A DNA stretch of 64,000 nt from Thioalkalicoccus limnaeus. Lineage in GTDB: Bacteria > Pseudomonadota > Gammaproteobacteria > Chromatiales > Chromatiaceae. Below are positions 43,315-54,377 of this stretch, one piece after another; within the stretch, counting starts at the first letter, position 1; every line of letters starts with the position of its first letter. The notes under the pieces were generated by a model. The model saw only the letters and a program-made list of their open reading frames with translations, had not been told where the DNA came from and ran no database searches. Position numbers and translations under genes: made by a program. Location of the stretch: the NCBI RefSeq assembly GCF_041197575.1, contig NZ_JBDKXB010000002.1, positions 62,001-126,000 on the forward strand, read 5' to 3'.

Positions 43315-45189
43315 ATGTGGGCTGAACAGCACTATGACGTCATCGTCGTCGGTGGCGGTCACGCGGGGACCGAGGCGGCCCTGGCCGCGGCCCGCGTCGG
43401 CGCGCGCACGCTGCTTGTGACTCACAGCGTCGAGACCTTGGGCCAGATGAGCTGCAATCCGGCCATCGGCGGGATCGGCAAGGGGCACCTGGTCAAGGAA
43501 ATCGACGCGCTCGGCGGCCTCATGGCCCAGGCGATCGATCGCGCCGGGATCCAATTCCGCGTGCTCAACGCGCGCAAAGGCCCCGCGGTGCGGGCGACCC
43601 GCGCGCAGGCCGATCGCGTCCTGTACCGGGCCGCGGTGCGCGCCGCGTTGGAGCAGCAGCCGAACCTGGATCTGTTCCAACAAGCCGTCGACGATCTGAT
43701 CATCGACGCGGATCGGGTCACCGGTGTCACGACCAAGATGGGGTTGTCGTTTCGCGGCGCCACGGTCGTGCTGACGGTCGGAACCTTTCTCGGCGGGCGC
43801 ATCCATATCGGTCTGTCCAATTATGAGGGTGGCCGCGCCGGCGATCCACCCGCGAACACGCTCGCGCGGCGGCTGCGGGAGCGTCCATTTCGTGTCGAAC
43901 GGTTGAAGACGGGTACGCCGCCGCGGATCGACGGTCGGACGATCGACTATCGCCGGCTCGCGGTCCAGCCCGGTGACGAGCCGGTTCCGGTCTTCTCGTT
44001 CCTCGGCCAGCCCGAGGACCATCCGCGCCAGGTCTGTTGCCATATCGCTTACACGAATCCGCGAACTCACGAGATCATCGCCAGTGGTCTGTCGCGTTCG
44101 CCGCTCTATACCGGGATCATCGCCGGCGTCGGCCCGCGCTATTGCCCTTCGATCGAAGACAAGGTGAAGCGTTTCGCCGACAAGGACCGGCACCAGATCT
44201 TCGTCGAGCCGGAGGGACTGGAGACCAACGAGGTGTATCCGAACGGCATCTCGACCAGCCTGCCGTTCGATATCCAGCATCGGTTGGTGCGCTCGATCGA
44301 CGGCTTCGAGCAGGCCCGGATCACGCGGCCAGGGTATGCGATCGAGTATGACTTCTTCGATCCGCGCGATCTGAAGCCTTCGCTCGAGACCCATTTCGTG
44401 GCCGGGTTGTTCTTTGCGGGCCAGATCAATGGCACCACCGGGTACGAGGAGGCGGCGGCACAAGGCCTGTTGGCCGGCCTCAACGCGGCGCGCCAGGCGC
44501 AAGGCCGCGAACCCTGGTGGCCGCGTCGCGACGAGGCCTATCTCGGCGTGCTCGTCGACGACCTGATCACGCGTGGCACGAACGAGCCGTATCGGATGTT
44601 CACCAGCCGCGCCGAATACCGATTGCTGTTGCGCGAGGACAATGCCGACCTACGGTTGACCGAGATCGGCCGCTCGCTCGGCCTGGTCGGCGAAGGCCGC
44701 TGGCGGGCCTTCGCGACCAAGCGCGAGGCCCTCGAGCGGGAGCGGGCGCGGTTGCGCGACATCTGGATTCGGCCTGGCGATCTGTCCCCAAGCGAAAGCG
44801 AGGCGCGTCTTGGCGAGGTCTTGCGCCGCGATACCCGGGCGCTGGATCTGCTGGCGCGACCAAAGGTCCGCTACGCGGGCCTGACGTCGATGCCCGGCGT
44901 GGGGCCAGGCGTTGCCGATGCCAAGGTTGCCGAACAGCTGGAGATTCAGTGCAAGTACGCCGGCTACATCGTGCGCCAACAGGACGAGATCGACCGTCAT
45001 CGCGCGCAGGAGGCACAGGTGTTGCCGGACGATCTCGATTACGGGCAGGTCCGCGGTCTGTCGATCGAGGTCCGCGAGAAGCTGCAACGGCAGCGGCCGG
45101 CGACCCTCGGCCAGGCGGCGCGGATTCCCGGCATGACGCCGGCGGCGGTGTCCTTGCTGCTGATCCATCTGAAACGGCGTGCCGGCTGA
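43315..45189 (+). CDS. mnmG: tRNA U34 carboxymethylaminomethyl synthase, FAD subunit MnmG
   Basis: The protein has 624 aa (E. coli 629). FAD-binding GGGHAGTEAALAAARVGART, CNPAIGGIGKGHLVKEIDA and GYAIEYDFFDPRDLKPSLET are all diagnostic of GidA/MnmG. With MnmE it makes the cmnm5 modification on the tRNA wobble uridine. The ATG at 43315 precedes the FAD strand by nine codons; an upstream in-frame start at 43282 is unlikely. The rsmG start overlaps its stop by one base (TGATG), indicating translational coupling. Confidence 0.97.
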   Translation: MWAEQHYDVIVVGGGHAGTEAALAAARVGARTLLVTHSVETLGQMSCNPAIGGIGKGHLVKEIDALGGLMAQAIDRAGIQFRVLNARKGPAVRATRAQADRVLYRAAVRAALEQQPNLDLFQQAVDDLIIDADRVTGVTTKMGLSFRGATVVLTVGTFLGGRIHIGLSNYEGGRAGDPPANTLARRLRERPFRVERLKTGTPPRIDGRTIDYRRLAVQPGDEPVPVFSFLGQPEDHPRQVCCHIAYTNPRTHEIIASGLSRSPLYTGIIAGVGPRYCPSIEDKVKRFADKDRHQIFVEPEGLETNEVYPNGISTSLPFDIQHRLVRSIDGFEQARITRPGYAIEYDFFDPRDLKPSLETHFVAGLFFAGQINGTTGYEEAAAQGLLAGLNAARQAQGREPWWPRRDEAYLGVLVDDLITRGTNEPYRMFTSRAEYRLLLREDNADLRLTEIGRSLGLVGEGRWRAFATKREALERERARLRDIWIRPGDLSPSESEARLGEVLRRDTRALDLLARPKVRYAGLTSMPGVGPGVADAKVAEQLEIQCKYAGYIVRQQDEIDRHRAQEAQVLPDDLDYGQVRGLSIEVREKLQRQRPATLGQAARIPGMTPAAVSLLLIHLKRRAG

Positions 45190-45827
45190 TGGGCTTGGAT
45201 CCCGGAGCATTGCGTGACCGCCTCGATGCGGGCCTGGCCTGCCTGGGGTTCGATCCCGAGCTGGCCCAGCGCGAACGCTTGATCGACTATCTGATGCTGC
45301 TGGCACGCTGGAACCAGGCCTTCAACCTGACCGCTGTGCGCGACCCGCATGAAATGGTCGCACGCCACTTGCTCGACAGCTTGTCGATCGCCCCTTACCT
45401 GTCGGGCGATGAGGTGCTCGATCTCGGTACCGGTGCCGGCCTGCCGGGTCTGCCGCTGGCCATCCTCGATCCGCGGCGGTACTTCGTGCTGCTCGACAGC
45501 AACGGCAAGAAGATCCGCTTCGTCCGTCAGGCGGTGCTGACGCTGGGGTTGGACAATTGCGAGCCGGTTCAGATGCGCGCGGATGTGTATCGTCCCGCGA
45601 AAAAGTTCGCTACCATTGTCTCTCGGGCCATGACCAGTCTCGCCGAACTGCGGGCGATCGCGCTGGCCTTGACGGCCCGCCCCGCCCGCCTGTTGGTGAT
45701 GAAGGGCCGCGAGCCGCACGAGGAATTGGCCGACCCCAGCTTGACCAGCAATGACGTCGTCGTGCATCCGTTGCAGGTGCCATTCGTCGAGGGTGACCGT
45801 CATCTGATCGAGATCCGTTTTCATTGA
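45189..45827 (+). CDS. rsmG: 16S rRNA m7G527 methyltransferase
   Basis: The protein has 212 aa. The SAM-binding block VLDLGTGAGLPGLPLAI and the LLDSNGKKIRFVRQ segment are typical of RsmG/GidB, as is NLTAVRDPHEMVARHLLDSL. It methylates G527 of 16S rRNA. The frame is open far upstream inside mnmG, but the start at 45189, coupled to the mnmG stop, matches the family length. It belongs to the conserved mnmG-rsmG-parA-parB cluster close to chromosome origins in many bacteria. Confidence 0.96.
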   Translation: MGLDPGALRDRLDAGLACLGFDPELAQRERLIDYLMLLARWNQAFNLTAVRDPHEMVARHLLDSLSIAPYLSGDEVLDLGTGAGLPGLPLAILDPRRYFVLLDSNGKKIRFVRQAVLTLGLDNCEPVQMRADVYRPAKKFATIVSRAMTSLAELRAIALALTARPARLLVMKGREPHEELADPSLTSNDVVVHPLQVPFVEGDRHLIEIRFH

Positions 45828-45835
45828 GCCAGCGC

Positions 45836-46624
45836 ATGGTCCGCATCATCGCGATCGCCAACCAGAAAGGTGGAGTCGGCAAGACGACCACCGCGGTCAA
45901 CCTCGCCGCGTCCTTGGCTGCGATGAAGCAACGGGTCTTGCTCGTCGATATGGATCCGCAGGGCAACGCGACCATGGGTTGCGGTGTCGACAAGGACGGC
46001 TTGGCCCATTCGGTTTGCGATCTGCTGCTCGGTGACATCCCCGCCGAGTATTGTCGTTGTCGTGTCGACCAACCCGAACCTGGTTTCGATCTCTTGCCAT
46101 CGAACGGCGACCTGACCGCGGCCGAGGTCGGGTTGCTCGAGGATCCGCGGCGCGAGAGGCGGCTGAGCCAGGTGTTGGCGGGGATCCTCGATGACTACGA
46201 CCTGGTGATCATCGATTGCCCGCCCTCGTTGAACATGCTCACGCTGAATGCGCTGGTTGCGGCACATGGCGTGTTGATCCCGATCCAGTGCGAGTATTAC
46301 GCGCTCGAAGGGCTCTCGGCGTTGCTCGGGACCATCGGCCAAGTCCGGGAGTCCCGCAATGGGGGGTTGCGGATCGAGGGCATCCTGCGGACGATGCACG
46401 ACCCGCGCAACAATCTGGCCAACGAGGTCTCTACGCAGCTCATCACGCATTTCGCCGACCAGGTCTACCGAACCATCATCCCACGCAATGTCCGTCTGGC
46501 CGAGGCCCCGAGTCACGGTTTGCCGGTCCTGCTTTACGACAAGGCCTCGCGCGGGGCCATCGCTTACATGGCCTTGGCGAGCGAGGTGTTGCGGCGCCAC
46601 GCGGTCCCGCAGCCGGCGACGTGA
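45836..46624 (+). CDS. parA: Chromosome partitioning ATPase ParA/Soj
   Basis: The protein has 262 aa. The deviant Walker A motif KGGVGKTTTAVNLAASLA begins at about residue 11, with LLVDMDPQGNAT and VIIDCPPSLNMLTLNAL following. ParA ATP-dependent DNA binding positions the ParB-parS complex during chromosome segregation. The ATG at 45836 gives the standard short N-terminus; an in-frame TTG at 45824 overlaps the rsmG stop. The gene precedes parB by 25 bp. Confidence 0.96.
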   Translation: MVRIIAIANQKGGVGKTTTAVNLAASLAAMKQRVLLVDMDPQGNATMGCGVDKDGLAHSVCDLLLGDIPAEYCRCRVDQPEPGFDLLPSNGDLTAAEVGLLEDPRRERRLSQVLAGILDDYDLVIIDCPPSLNMLTLNALVAAHGVLIPIQCEYYALEGLSALLGTIGQVRESRNGGLRIEGILRTMHDPRNNLANEVSTQLITHFADQVYRTIIPRNVRLAEAPSHGLPVLLYDKASRGAIAYMALASEVLRRHAVPQPAT

Positions 46625-46649
46625 CGAGCCGCAACCGAGGACAACGACG

Positions 46650-47555
46650 ATGTCTGTGAAGAAACGGGGGCTTGGGCGAGGGCTCGATGCGCTGCTCGGC
46701 GGGGTGCGAGATCTCGAGCCGGTGCCGGCCGATGCCGCGGCCGGTGGGATGTCGGCGCGTGCCGCGGAGGCCGTCACGCGTCTGCCCGTCGACCTGATCC
46801 AGCGCGGCCGTTACCAGCCGCGGCGAGAGTTCAACCCGGAGACGCTGCGCGAGCTGGCCGATTCGATCGCCGCGCAGGGTGTCATTCAGCCGATCGTCGT
46901 GCGCCCGGTCGCCAGCGGGCGCTATGAGATCATCGCGGGTGAGCGGCGCTGGCGCGCGACCCAGCAGGCCGGTCTGGCCGAGATCCCGGTCGTGATCCGC
47001 GACGTCGATGAATCCACGGCGATCGCGATCGGCCTGATCGAGAACATCCAGCGCGATGACCTCAATCCGCTGGAAGAGGCGGGTGCGATGGATCGTCTGC
47101 TTCACGAATTCGGCCTGACCCATCAGCAGGTGGCCGACGCGGTGGGCAAGTCGCGGACCACGGTTACCAATCTGTTGCGCCTGTTAGAACTCAACGACGA
47201 TACCAAAGAACATCTCGAGGCGGGCCGTCTGGAGGCCGGACATGCACGCGCGCTGCTGGGGCTCAAGGGGCCGGAGCAGAGTCTCGCGGCGCGCCAGGTC
47301 GTCGACCAGGGCCTGTCCGTGCGCGAGACCGAACGGCTCGTGCGCCGCATGCAGCTCGCTGCCGATGGCCAGGCGCGTGTCCGCAGCCAGCGCGTCCGAT
47401 CGATCGATCCGGATGTCCGCCGCCTTCAAGACGACCTGACCGACAAGCTCGGCGCCCAGGTGCAGATCCTGCCCGGCTCCAAGGGGCGCGGCAGGCTCGT
47501 CATCGCCTACAACAGCCTCGATGAGCTGGACGGCATCCTGGCCCATATCCGGTAA
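46650..47555 (+). CDS. parB: Chromosome partitioning protein ParB/Spo0J
   Basis: The protein has 301 aa. It opens with KKRGLGRGLDALLGG. It has the CTP-binding ParB box (IIAGERRWRATQQAGL, IGLIENIQRDDLNPLEEA), the helix-turn-helix TVTNLLRLLELNDDTKEHLE and the dimerising C-terminus GRGRLVIAYNSLDELDGIL. ParB is a CTP-dependent clamp loaded at parS sites. The start ATG overlaps nothing and is family-typical. I did not spot a parS palindrome in this window. Confidence 0.96.
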   Translation: MSVKKRGLGRGLDALLGGVRDLEPVPADAAAGGMSARAAEAVTRLPVDLIQRGRYQPRREFNPETLRELADSIAAQGVIQPIVVRPVASGRYEIIAGERRWRATQQAGLAEIPVVIRDVDESTAIAIGLIENIQRDDLNPLEEAGAMDRLLHEFGLTHQQVADAVGKSRTTVTNLLRLLELNDDTKEHLEAGRLEAGHARALLGLKGPEQSLAARQVVDQGLSVRETERLVRRMQLAADGQARVRSQRVRSIDPDVRRLQDDLTDKLGAQVQILPGSKGRGRLVIAYNSLDELDGILAHIR

Positions 47556-47627
47556 CCGGCTCGCCAGACAGCCTGTCGGCTCTGGCATCCGGTGTGCAGC
47601 CAGGCCGCAAAAAAACCCACGGTTGCG

Positions 47628-47657
47628 TTGACCCCCTCATCAGCGACCCCCTATAAT
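47628..47657 (+). promoter_or_regulatory. Near-consensus sigma-70 promoter for the atp operon
   Basis: The -35 TTGACC (47628-47633) and -10 TATAAT (47652-47657) are separated by 18 bp. The next gene (atpI) starts 25 bp downstream of the -10, so the leader is short. The consensus -10 fits strong constitutive expression of the ATP synthase operon. Confidence 0.82.
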
Positions 47658-47682
47658 CCGCGCTCGGCAAGGAGAGGGGCTT

Positions 47683-48081
47683 TTGCCACTTTTAGAACCA
47701 ATGCGACAACCTGACGCGGCGCAGGTCAAAAGGGTCCTGAAGATTCAATTCATTACGGCCCTGGCGGCCGTGCTATTCGGGTCTTTCTTCGGTCTGTCCG
47801 TTGCGTTGTCGGTCCTGATCGGGGCCGGCGTCTGTCTCCTGGCAAACACGGTCTTCGCCCTCTGGGTCTTCCGAGATTATCGCGCGGAGGAGCCCGGCGG
47901 GCTATTGATGCGTTTTTACGGTGCCGAGGTGGCCAAGATCGCGATCATCCTGGGCCTTTTCGCCGTAGCCTTCGTGACCATCGAGGGGCTCAATCTGCTG
48001 GCGCTGCTCGGCGGCTATTTCGTCGTCCAGGTCCTGCCGCCGGTGGTTGCTGCTCAATTGGACGCCCGAGCGATTAAATGA
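47683..48081 (+). CDS. atpI: ATP synthase accessory protein AtpI
   Basis: The protein has 132 aa with four transmembrane helices (for example ITALAAVLFGSFFGLSVALS and NLLALLGGYFVVQVLPPV). Position and fold match AtpI, which helps assemble the c-ring and is encoded at the head of many atp operons. The TTG at 47683 is preferred because GGAGAGGG lies 4 nt upstream; the ATG at 47701 has no ribosome-binding site and would remove six residues. atpB starts 10 bp after its stop. Confidence 0.88.
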   Translation: MPLLEPMRQPDAAQVKRVLKIQFITALAAVLFGSFFGLSVALSVLIGAGVCLLANTVFALWVFRDYRAEEPGGLLMRFYGAEVAKIAIILGLFAVAFVTIEGLNLLALLGGYFVVQVLPPVVAAQLDARAIK

Positions 48082-48091
48082 GATATCTACG

Positions 48092-48964
48092 ATGGCTTCT
48101 TCCGACATCCTGACCTCGCAAGAATATATACGGCACCATCTGACAAATCTCACCTTCGGGCTGCACCCCGAGCGTGGCCTTGCGATCGCCCATGACGCGC
48201 AGGAGGCCGCCGAGATGGGGTTTTGGGCGATCCATCTGGATACGCTGTTCTTTTCGGTGTTGCTCGGCGGTCTCTTTCTGTGGTTCTTTCACAAGGTCGC
48301 AAAGGCGGCGACCAGCGACACCCCGGGTCCGGCACAGAACTTCGTCGAATGGATCGTCGAATTCGTCGACCAGAATGTCCGTGGTTCCTTCAGTGGCACG
48401 AATCCCCTGATCGGGCCGCTCGCGCTGACGATCTTCGTCTGGGTCTTCCTGATGAACCTGATGGATCTGGTTCCGGTCGATTTGGTGCCACATCTCTTTG
48501 CGCAGACGATGGCCCTCCTGTTCGGCGCCGATCCGCATCACGTCTATCTCAAGATCGTGCCGACGACCGACCCCAATGCCACGTTCGGCATGGCCCTCAT
48601 GGTCTTCATCCTGATTCTGTATTACAGCATCAAGATCAAAGGGGTTCGGGGCTTTGCCGGGGAGTTGACCCTGCAGCCATTCGGCAAATGGGGCATGCCG
48701 GCGAACCTGTTGCTGGAAGGCATCAGCCTGTTGTCGAAGCCCGTCTCGCTGGCGCTGCGGTTGTTCGGCAACCTCTATGCGGGCGAGATGATCTTCATCC
48801 TGATCGCGGTGATGTACAGCGCGGGTCTCGTGCTCTTCGCGACCGGGATTGTCCTGCATCTGGCCTGGGCGATCTTCCACATCCTGATCATTACCTTGCA
48901 GGCCTTCATCTTCATGGTGCTGACCATCGTCTATCTGGACATGGCTCATCAAGAACACCATTGA
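48092..48964 (+). CDS. atpB: F1Fo ATP synthase subunit a
   Basis: The protein has 290 aa with five to six transmembrane helices. The key LALRLFGNLYAGEMIFIL block contains the essential Arg that couples proton flow to c-ring rotation, and FHILIITLQAFIFMVLTIVY is the conserved last helix. The N-terminal HHLTNLTFG is typical of proteobacterial subunit a. The ATG at 48092 is family-typical. Confidence 0.97.
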   Translation: MASSDILTSQEYIRHHLTNLTFGLHPERGLAIAHDAQEAAEMGFWAIHLDTLFFSVLLGGLFLWFFHKVAKAATSDTPGPAQNFVEWIVEFVDQNVRGSFSGTNPLIGPLALTIFVWVFLMNLMDLVPVDLVPHLFAQTMALLFGADPHHVYLKIVPTTDPNATFGMALMVFILILYYSIKIKGVRGFAGELTLQPFGKWGMPANLLLEGISLLSKPVSLALRLFGNLYAGEMIFILIAVMYSAGLVLFATGIVLHLAWAIFHILIITLQAFIFMVLTIVYLDMAHQEHH

Positions 48965-49010
48965 CCACCTTTTTCGATCACCATCCTTTACTGACAAGAC
49001 GGGAGTACAC

Positions 49011-49244
49011 ATGGAACTCGCACAAGCCATTCAGTTGGTCGCGGCTGGTCTGATGTTGGGTTTGGGCGCGCTCGGCGCGGCGGTCGGCATCGGCGTCCTC
49101 GGCGGGCGCTTCCTCGAAGGGGCGGCGCGCCAGCCGGAACTGATCCCGATGCTGCGTACCCAGTTCTTCATCGTCATGGGTCTGACCGACGCGCTGCCGG
49201 TCATCGCCATCGCGATGGGCCTCTACGTGATGTTCGCTGGCTAA
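49011..49244 (+). CDS. atpE: F1Fo ATP synthase subunit c
   Basis: The protein has 77 aa and forms a hairpin of two transmembrane helices. The first carries the glycine-rich GLGALGAAVGIGVLGGRFLE, the polar loop ARQPEL joins them, and the second holds the proton-carrying Asp in MGLTDALPVIAIAMGLYVMF. The Asp and the absence of the Na+-binding set argue for H+ coupling. The product oligomerises into the rotor ring in the inner membrane. Confidence 0.97.
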   Translation: MELAQAIQLVAAGLMLGLGALGAAVGIGVLGGRFLEGAARQPELIPMLRTQFFIVMGLTDALPVIAIAMGLYVMFAG

Positions 49245-49299
49245 GCCCAAGCCGGCCAACGGCCGGTTTGACGCTTCTCGTCTCCAACGAGGAACACAG

Positions 49300-49770
49300 A
49301 TGAATATCAATATGACGCTGTTTGGCCAGATGTTCGCGTTCGCGCTGTTCGTCTGGTTCTGCATGAAATTCGTATGGCCACCGATCATGACTGCCTTGCA
49401 GCAGCGCAAGGACAAGATCGCCGAGGGGCTGGCCGCTGCGGAGCGTGGTCATAAGGAGCAGGAGCTCGGTCAGCAGCGGGCTCTGACGCTGATGAAGGAT
49501 GCGAAGGCCCAGGGTGCCGAGATCGTCAATCAGGCCCAGCGTCGCGCGACCGAGATCATCGAGGAAGCGAAGCGCGATGCGCGCCTCGAGGGTGAGCGCC
49601 TGATCGTCGCGGCCAAGGCCGAGATCGATCGCGAGGCCAATCGCGTGCGCGAGGATCTGCGTGAGCGGGTCGGTCAGTTGGCGCTTTCCGCCGCCGAGAA
49701 GATCCTGCAGAAGGAGGTCAATCCGGCGACTCACAAGCAGATTGTCGATTCCTTCGCCAAACAATTGTAG
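49300..49770 (+). CDS. atpF: F1Fo ATP synthase subunit b
   Basis: The protein has 156 aa. One N-terminal membrane helix (FGQMFAFALFVWFCMKFVWP) is followed by a long charged coiled-coil stalk (about 30-140) rich in Glu, Lys, Arg and Ala and ending near the delta-binding C-terminus. It forms the peripheral stator of the enzyme as a dimer. Only one b gene is present, so a homodimer is expected. Confidence 0.97.
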   Translation: MNINMTLFGQMFAFALFVWFCMKFVWPPIMTALQQRKDKIAEGLAAAERGHKEQELGQQRALTLMKDAKAQGAEIVNQAQRRATEIIEEAKRDARLEGERLIVAAKAEIDREANRVREDLRERVGQLALSAAEKILQKEVNPATHKQIVDSFAKQL

Positions 49771-49781
49771 GACGATAGGTT

Positions 49782-50321
49782 ATGGCCGGAGACATCACCA
49801 CCATTGCGCGGCCTTACGCCGAAGCGGTCTTCAAGCTGGCACGGGAAGCCAACGCCGTCGACGCCTGGAACGAAGCGCTCGTTCAGCTCGCGGCGATCGC
49901 GGCCGACCCGGAAATGGCGCGGCAGATCGCCAATCCGACCGTTCCGCGGGAGCGGTTGTGTGATTTGATCCTCGACGTTTGTGGTTCCTCTCTCCCAGGA
50001 CCGGCGCGGAATCTGGTCAGGGTGCTTGGGGAGAACGCCCGCCTTGGGGCCATCGGCGAAATCGCGAGGCTGTTCGATGATCTCCGGACCAAGCAACGCG
50101 GGCTCCGCCAAGTGACGGTGCGCAGCGCGTTCGCGCTCGACAAAGCCGAACAGCAGCAGCTGGCCGAGGTCCTGAGGAATCACTTGGGCGCCGAGATCGA
50201 GCTGACCGTCGAGGAGGATGCCAGCCTGCTGGGCGGTGTCGAGATCCACGCCGGGGACCTGGTCATCGACGGCAGTGTGCGCGGCAAACTGCGGCGCCTG
50301 GCCACCCAAATGCAATTCTGA
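49782..50321 (+). CDS. atpH: F1Fo ATP synthase subunit delta
   Basis: The protein has 179 aa. It has the N-terminal IARPYAEAVFKLAREANAVD and the C-terminal LLGGVEIHAGDLVIDGSVRG typical of delta/OSCP. It links the b-dimer stator to the top of F1. It starts 11 bp after atpF and ends 13 bp before atpA. Confidence 0.97.
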   Translation: MAGDITTIARPYAEAVFKLAREANAVDAWNEALVQLAAIAADPEMARQIANPTVPRERLCDLILDVCGSSLPGPARNLVRVLGENARLGAIGEIARLFDDLRTKQRGLRQVTVRSAFALDKAEQQQLAEVLRNHLGAEIELTVEEDASLLGGVEIHAGDLVIDGSVRGKLRRLATQMQF

Positions 50322-50334
50322 ACGGGAAACCGCC

Positions 50335-51876
<1,542 letters not shown>

Positions 51877-52025
51877 TCCAAATCGGGGTCGTGGTCCGGC
51901 CCGGCGGTGCCGTCTGCCGCTGGGTGGGCGTGACCGATTCGACGACGTCCATGCGGTGCGGCGGCCAAGGTTCGCGGACACGGGTCCCGAACCTGCCCCC
52001 GCCGCCAGCTCGGAGCTGAGAGACA

Positions 52026-52889
52026 ATGGCAGGCGCCAAAGAGATACGTTCCAAGATCAGCAGCATCAAGAGCACGCAGAAGATCACGAAGGCGATGCAG
52101 ATGGTCGCCGCGTCGAAGATGCGCAGGGCCCAGGATCGCATGGCGTCCTCGCGCCCGTACGCGGAGAAGATGCTGCGGGTCATCCACCACCTGTACCATG
52201 CGTCGGCTGAGTATCGTCACAGCTACATGGATACCGGCCGGCCGCGCAAACGCATCGGCTACATCATCGTGTCGTCCGATCGCGGGCTATGTGGTGGTCT
52301 CAACAGCAACCTGTTCCGCCGCTTGATCGCCGACATGAAGGTTCAGCGCGAGGCCGGTGTCGAGGTGGCCTTCTGCACCATTGGCACCAAGGCGCTTGGC
52401 TTCTTCCGGCGCTTCGGCGGCAACGTCATGGGGCAGGTCACGCATCTCGGCGACAAGCCGCACATCGAGGATCTGATCGGCACCGTCAAGGTCATGCTCG
52501 ACGCCTATGTCGCGGGCGAGATCGACGCCATCTACATCGCCTTCAATACCTTCGTCAACACGATGACGCAACGGCCCACGATCGAGCAACTGGTGCCGCT
52601 GAACGCCGAATCCGAGGCCGGACGGACGCACCACTGGGATTACATCTACGAACCCGATGCCCGGGCCGTGCTCGACGCCCTGTTGACCCGGTATATCGAA
52701 TCGCTGGTCTACCAGTCGGTGGTCGAAAACGGGGCCTGCGAGCAAGCCGCGCGGATGGTCGCGATGAAATCGGCGACCGAGAACGCGGGCAACCTGATCG
52801 ACGAGTTGCAACTCGTCTACAACAAGGCTCGTCAGGCCGCCATCACGCAGGAGATCTCCGAGATCGTCGGGGGCGCGGCGGCGGTCTAG
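52026..52889 (+). CDS. atpG: F1Fo ATP synthase subunit gamma
   Basis: The protein has 287 aa. The N-terminal AKEIRSKISSIKSTQKITKA and the C-terminal TENAGNLIDELQLVYNKARQ are the two coiled-coil arms of the central rotor shaft. The Rossmann-like globular part with SSDRGLCGGLNSNLFR sits between them. It starts 149 bp after atpA, a somewhat longer gap than the others, with no gene in it. Confidence 0.97.
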   Translation: MAGAKEIRSKISSIKSTQKITKAMQMVAASKMRRAQDRMASSRPYAEKMLRVIHHLYHASAEYRHSYMDTGRPRKRIGYIIVSSDRGLCGGLNSNLFRRLIADMKVQREAGVEVAFCTIGTKALGFFRRFGGNVMGQVTHLGDKPHIEDLIGTVKVMLDAYVAGEIDAIYIAFNTFVNTMTQRPTIEQLVPLNAESEAGRTHHWDYIYEPDARAVLDALLTRYIESLVYQSVVENGACEQAARMVAMKSATENAGNLIDELQLVYNKARQAAITQEISEIVGGAAAV

Positions 52890-52982
52890 ACCGTCGGGTG
52901 GTACGGCCCCGGCTGGGTCCGTCTGGTCAGAACAGAATCAATGACGCATCCAAACAGCCGCAAGGCGATATGAGGAAAAGTT

Positions 52983-54359
52983 ATGAGTTCCGGTAACGTG
53001 GTGGAAATCATCGGGGCCGTCGTGGACGTTCAGTTCCCGCGCGATGCGATGCCGAAGGTCTACGATGCGTTGAAGATCGAGGAAGTGGGTTTGACCCTCG
53101 AAGTTCAGCAGCAGCTTGGCGATGGGGTGGCCCGGACGATCGCGATGGGCTCGACCGACGGCCTGCGGCGCGGCCTGAGCGTCACGAACACGGGCGCTCC
53201 GATCCGTGTGCCGGTCGGTACAGCGACTCTGGGGCGCATCATGGATGTCCTTGGAGAGCCGATCGATCAGAAAGGGGCCGTGGGCAGCGATGAGCGGTGG
53301 TCGATCCATCGCCCGGCCCCGAAGTTCGAGGAACAGGCCGCGTCGACCGAGGTCTTGGAGACCGGCATCAAGGTCATTGACTTGATCATGCCGATCGCGA
53401 AGGGCGGCAAGGTCGGTCTGTTCGGGGGCGCGGGCGTTGGTAAGACCGTAACCCTGATGGAGCTGATCCGCAACATCGCCGTCGAGCACTCGGGGTACTC
53501 GGTGTTTGCCGGCGTCGGCGAGCGGACGCGCGAAGGCAACGACTTCTACCACGAGATGACCGAAGGCGGCGTGCTCGACAAGGTTGCACTGGTCTACGGC
53601 CAGATGAACGAACCCCCGGGCAACCGCCTGCGCGTCGCCTTGACCGGTCTGACGATGGCCGAGTTCTTCCGCGAAGAAGGCCGCGACGTGCTGATGTTCA
53701 TCGACAACATCTATCGCTATACGTTGGCCGGTACCGAGGTCTCGGCGCTGCTCGGACGTATGCCGTCCGCGGTCGGTTATCAGCCGACCCTGGCCGAGGA
53801 GATGGGGCGTCTTCAGGAGCGGATCACCTCGACCCGCACCGGCTCGATCACGTCGTTCCAGGCGGTCTATGTTCCGGCCGACGACCTGACCGACCCGTCA
53901 CCGGCGACGACCTTTGCGCACTTGGACGCGACGCTGGTGCTGTCGCGGCAGATCGCCGAGCTCGGCATCTATCCGGCGGTCGATCCGCTCGACTCGACGA
54001 GCCGTATCCTCGATCCGAACGTCGTCGGTCAGGAACACTACGAGACGGCGCGCGCTGTGCAGGGCATCCTGCAAAGGTACAAGGAGCTCAAGGACATCAT
54101 CGCGATCCTCGGCATGGACGAGCTGTCCGAAGAGGACAAGCTGGCCGTGGCCCGCGCCCGGAAGATCCAGCGCTTCCTGTCCCAGCCGTTCTTCGTCGCC
54201 GAGGTCTTCACCGGGTCTCCTGGCAAGTACGTGCCGCTTCAGGAGACGATCGCGGACTTCAAGGCGATCGTCAATGGCGAGTACGATCACCTGCCTGAGC
54301 AAGCCTTTTATATGGTCGGCTCGGTGGCCGAGGCCGTGGCCAAAGCTGAGAAGATGTAA
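52983..54359 (+). CDS. atpD: F1Fo ATP synthase subunit beta
   Basis: The protein has 458 aa. It has the catalytic P-loop GGAGVGKTVTLMELI, the catalytic Glu region GVGERTREGNDFYHEM, and SALLGRMPSAVGYQPTLAEE. It hosts the catalytic nucleotide sites. The length is normal for proteobacteria. atpC starts 18 bp downstream. Confidence 0.98.
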   Translation: MSSGNVVEIIGAVVDVQFPRDAMPKVYDALKIEEVGLTLEVQQQLGDGVARTIAMGSTDGLRRGLSVTNTGAPIRVPVGTATLGRIMDVLGEPIDQKGAVGSDERWSIHRPAPKFEEQAASTEVLETGIKVIDLIMPIAKGGKVGLFGGAGVGKTVTLMELIRNIAVEHSGYSVFAGVGERTREGNDFYHEMTEGGVLDKVALVYGQMNEPPGNRLRVALTGLTMAEFFREEGRDVLMFIDNIYRYTLAGTEVSALLGRMPSAVGYQPTLAEEMGRLQERITSTRTGSITSFQAVYVPADDLTDPSPATTFAHLDATLVLSRQIAELGIYPAVDPLDSTSRILDPNVVGQEHYETARAVQGILQRYKELKDIIAILGMDELSEEDKLAVARARKIQRFLSQPFFVAEVFTGSPGKYVPLQETIADFKAIVNGEYDHLPEQAFYMVGSVAEAVAKAEKM

Positions 54360-54377
54360 GCCTGCGGGGAGTCTGTC

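Noticed and set aside
47563..47586. GCCAGA...TCTGGC hairpin after parB as a terminator
   Set aside because: The stem is only 6 bp with a 12-nt loop and no T-tract follows on the plus strand, so it is too weak to call.
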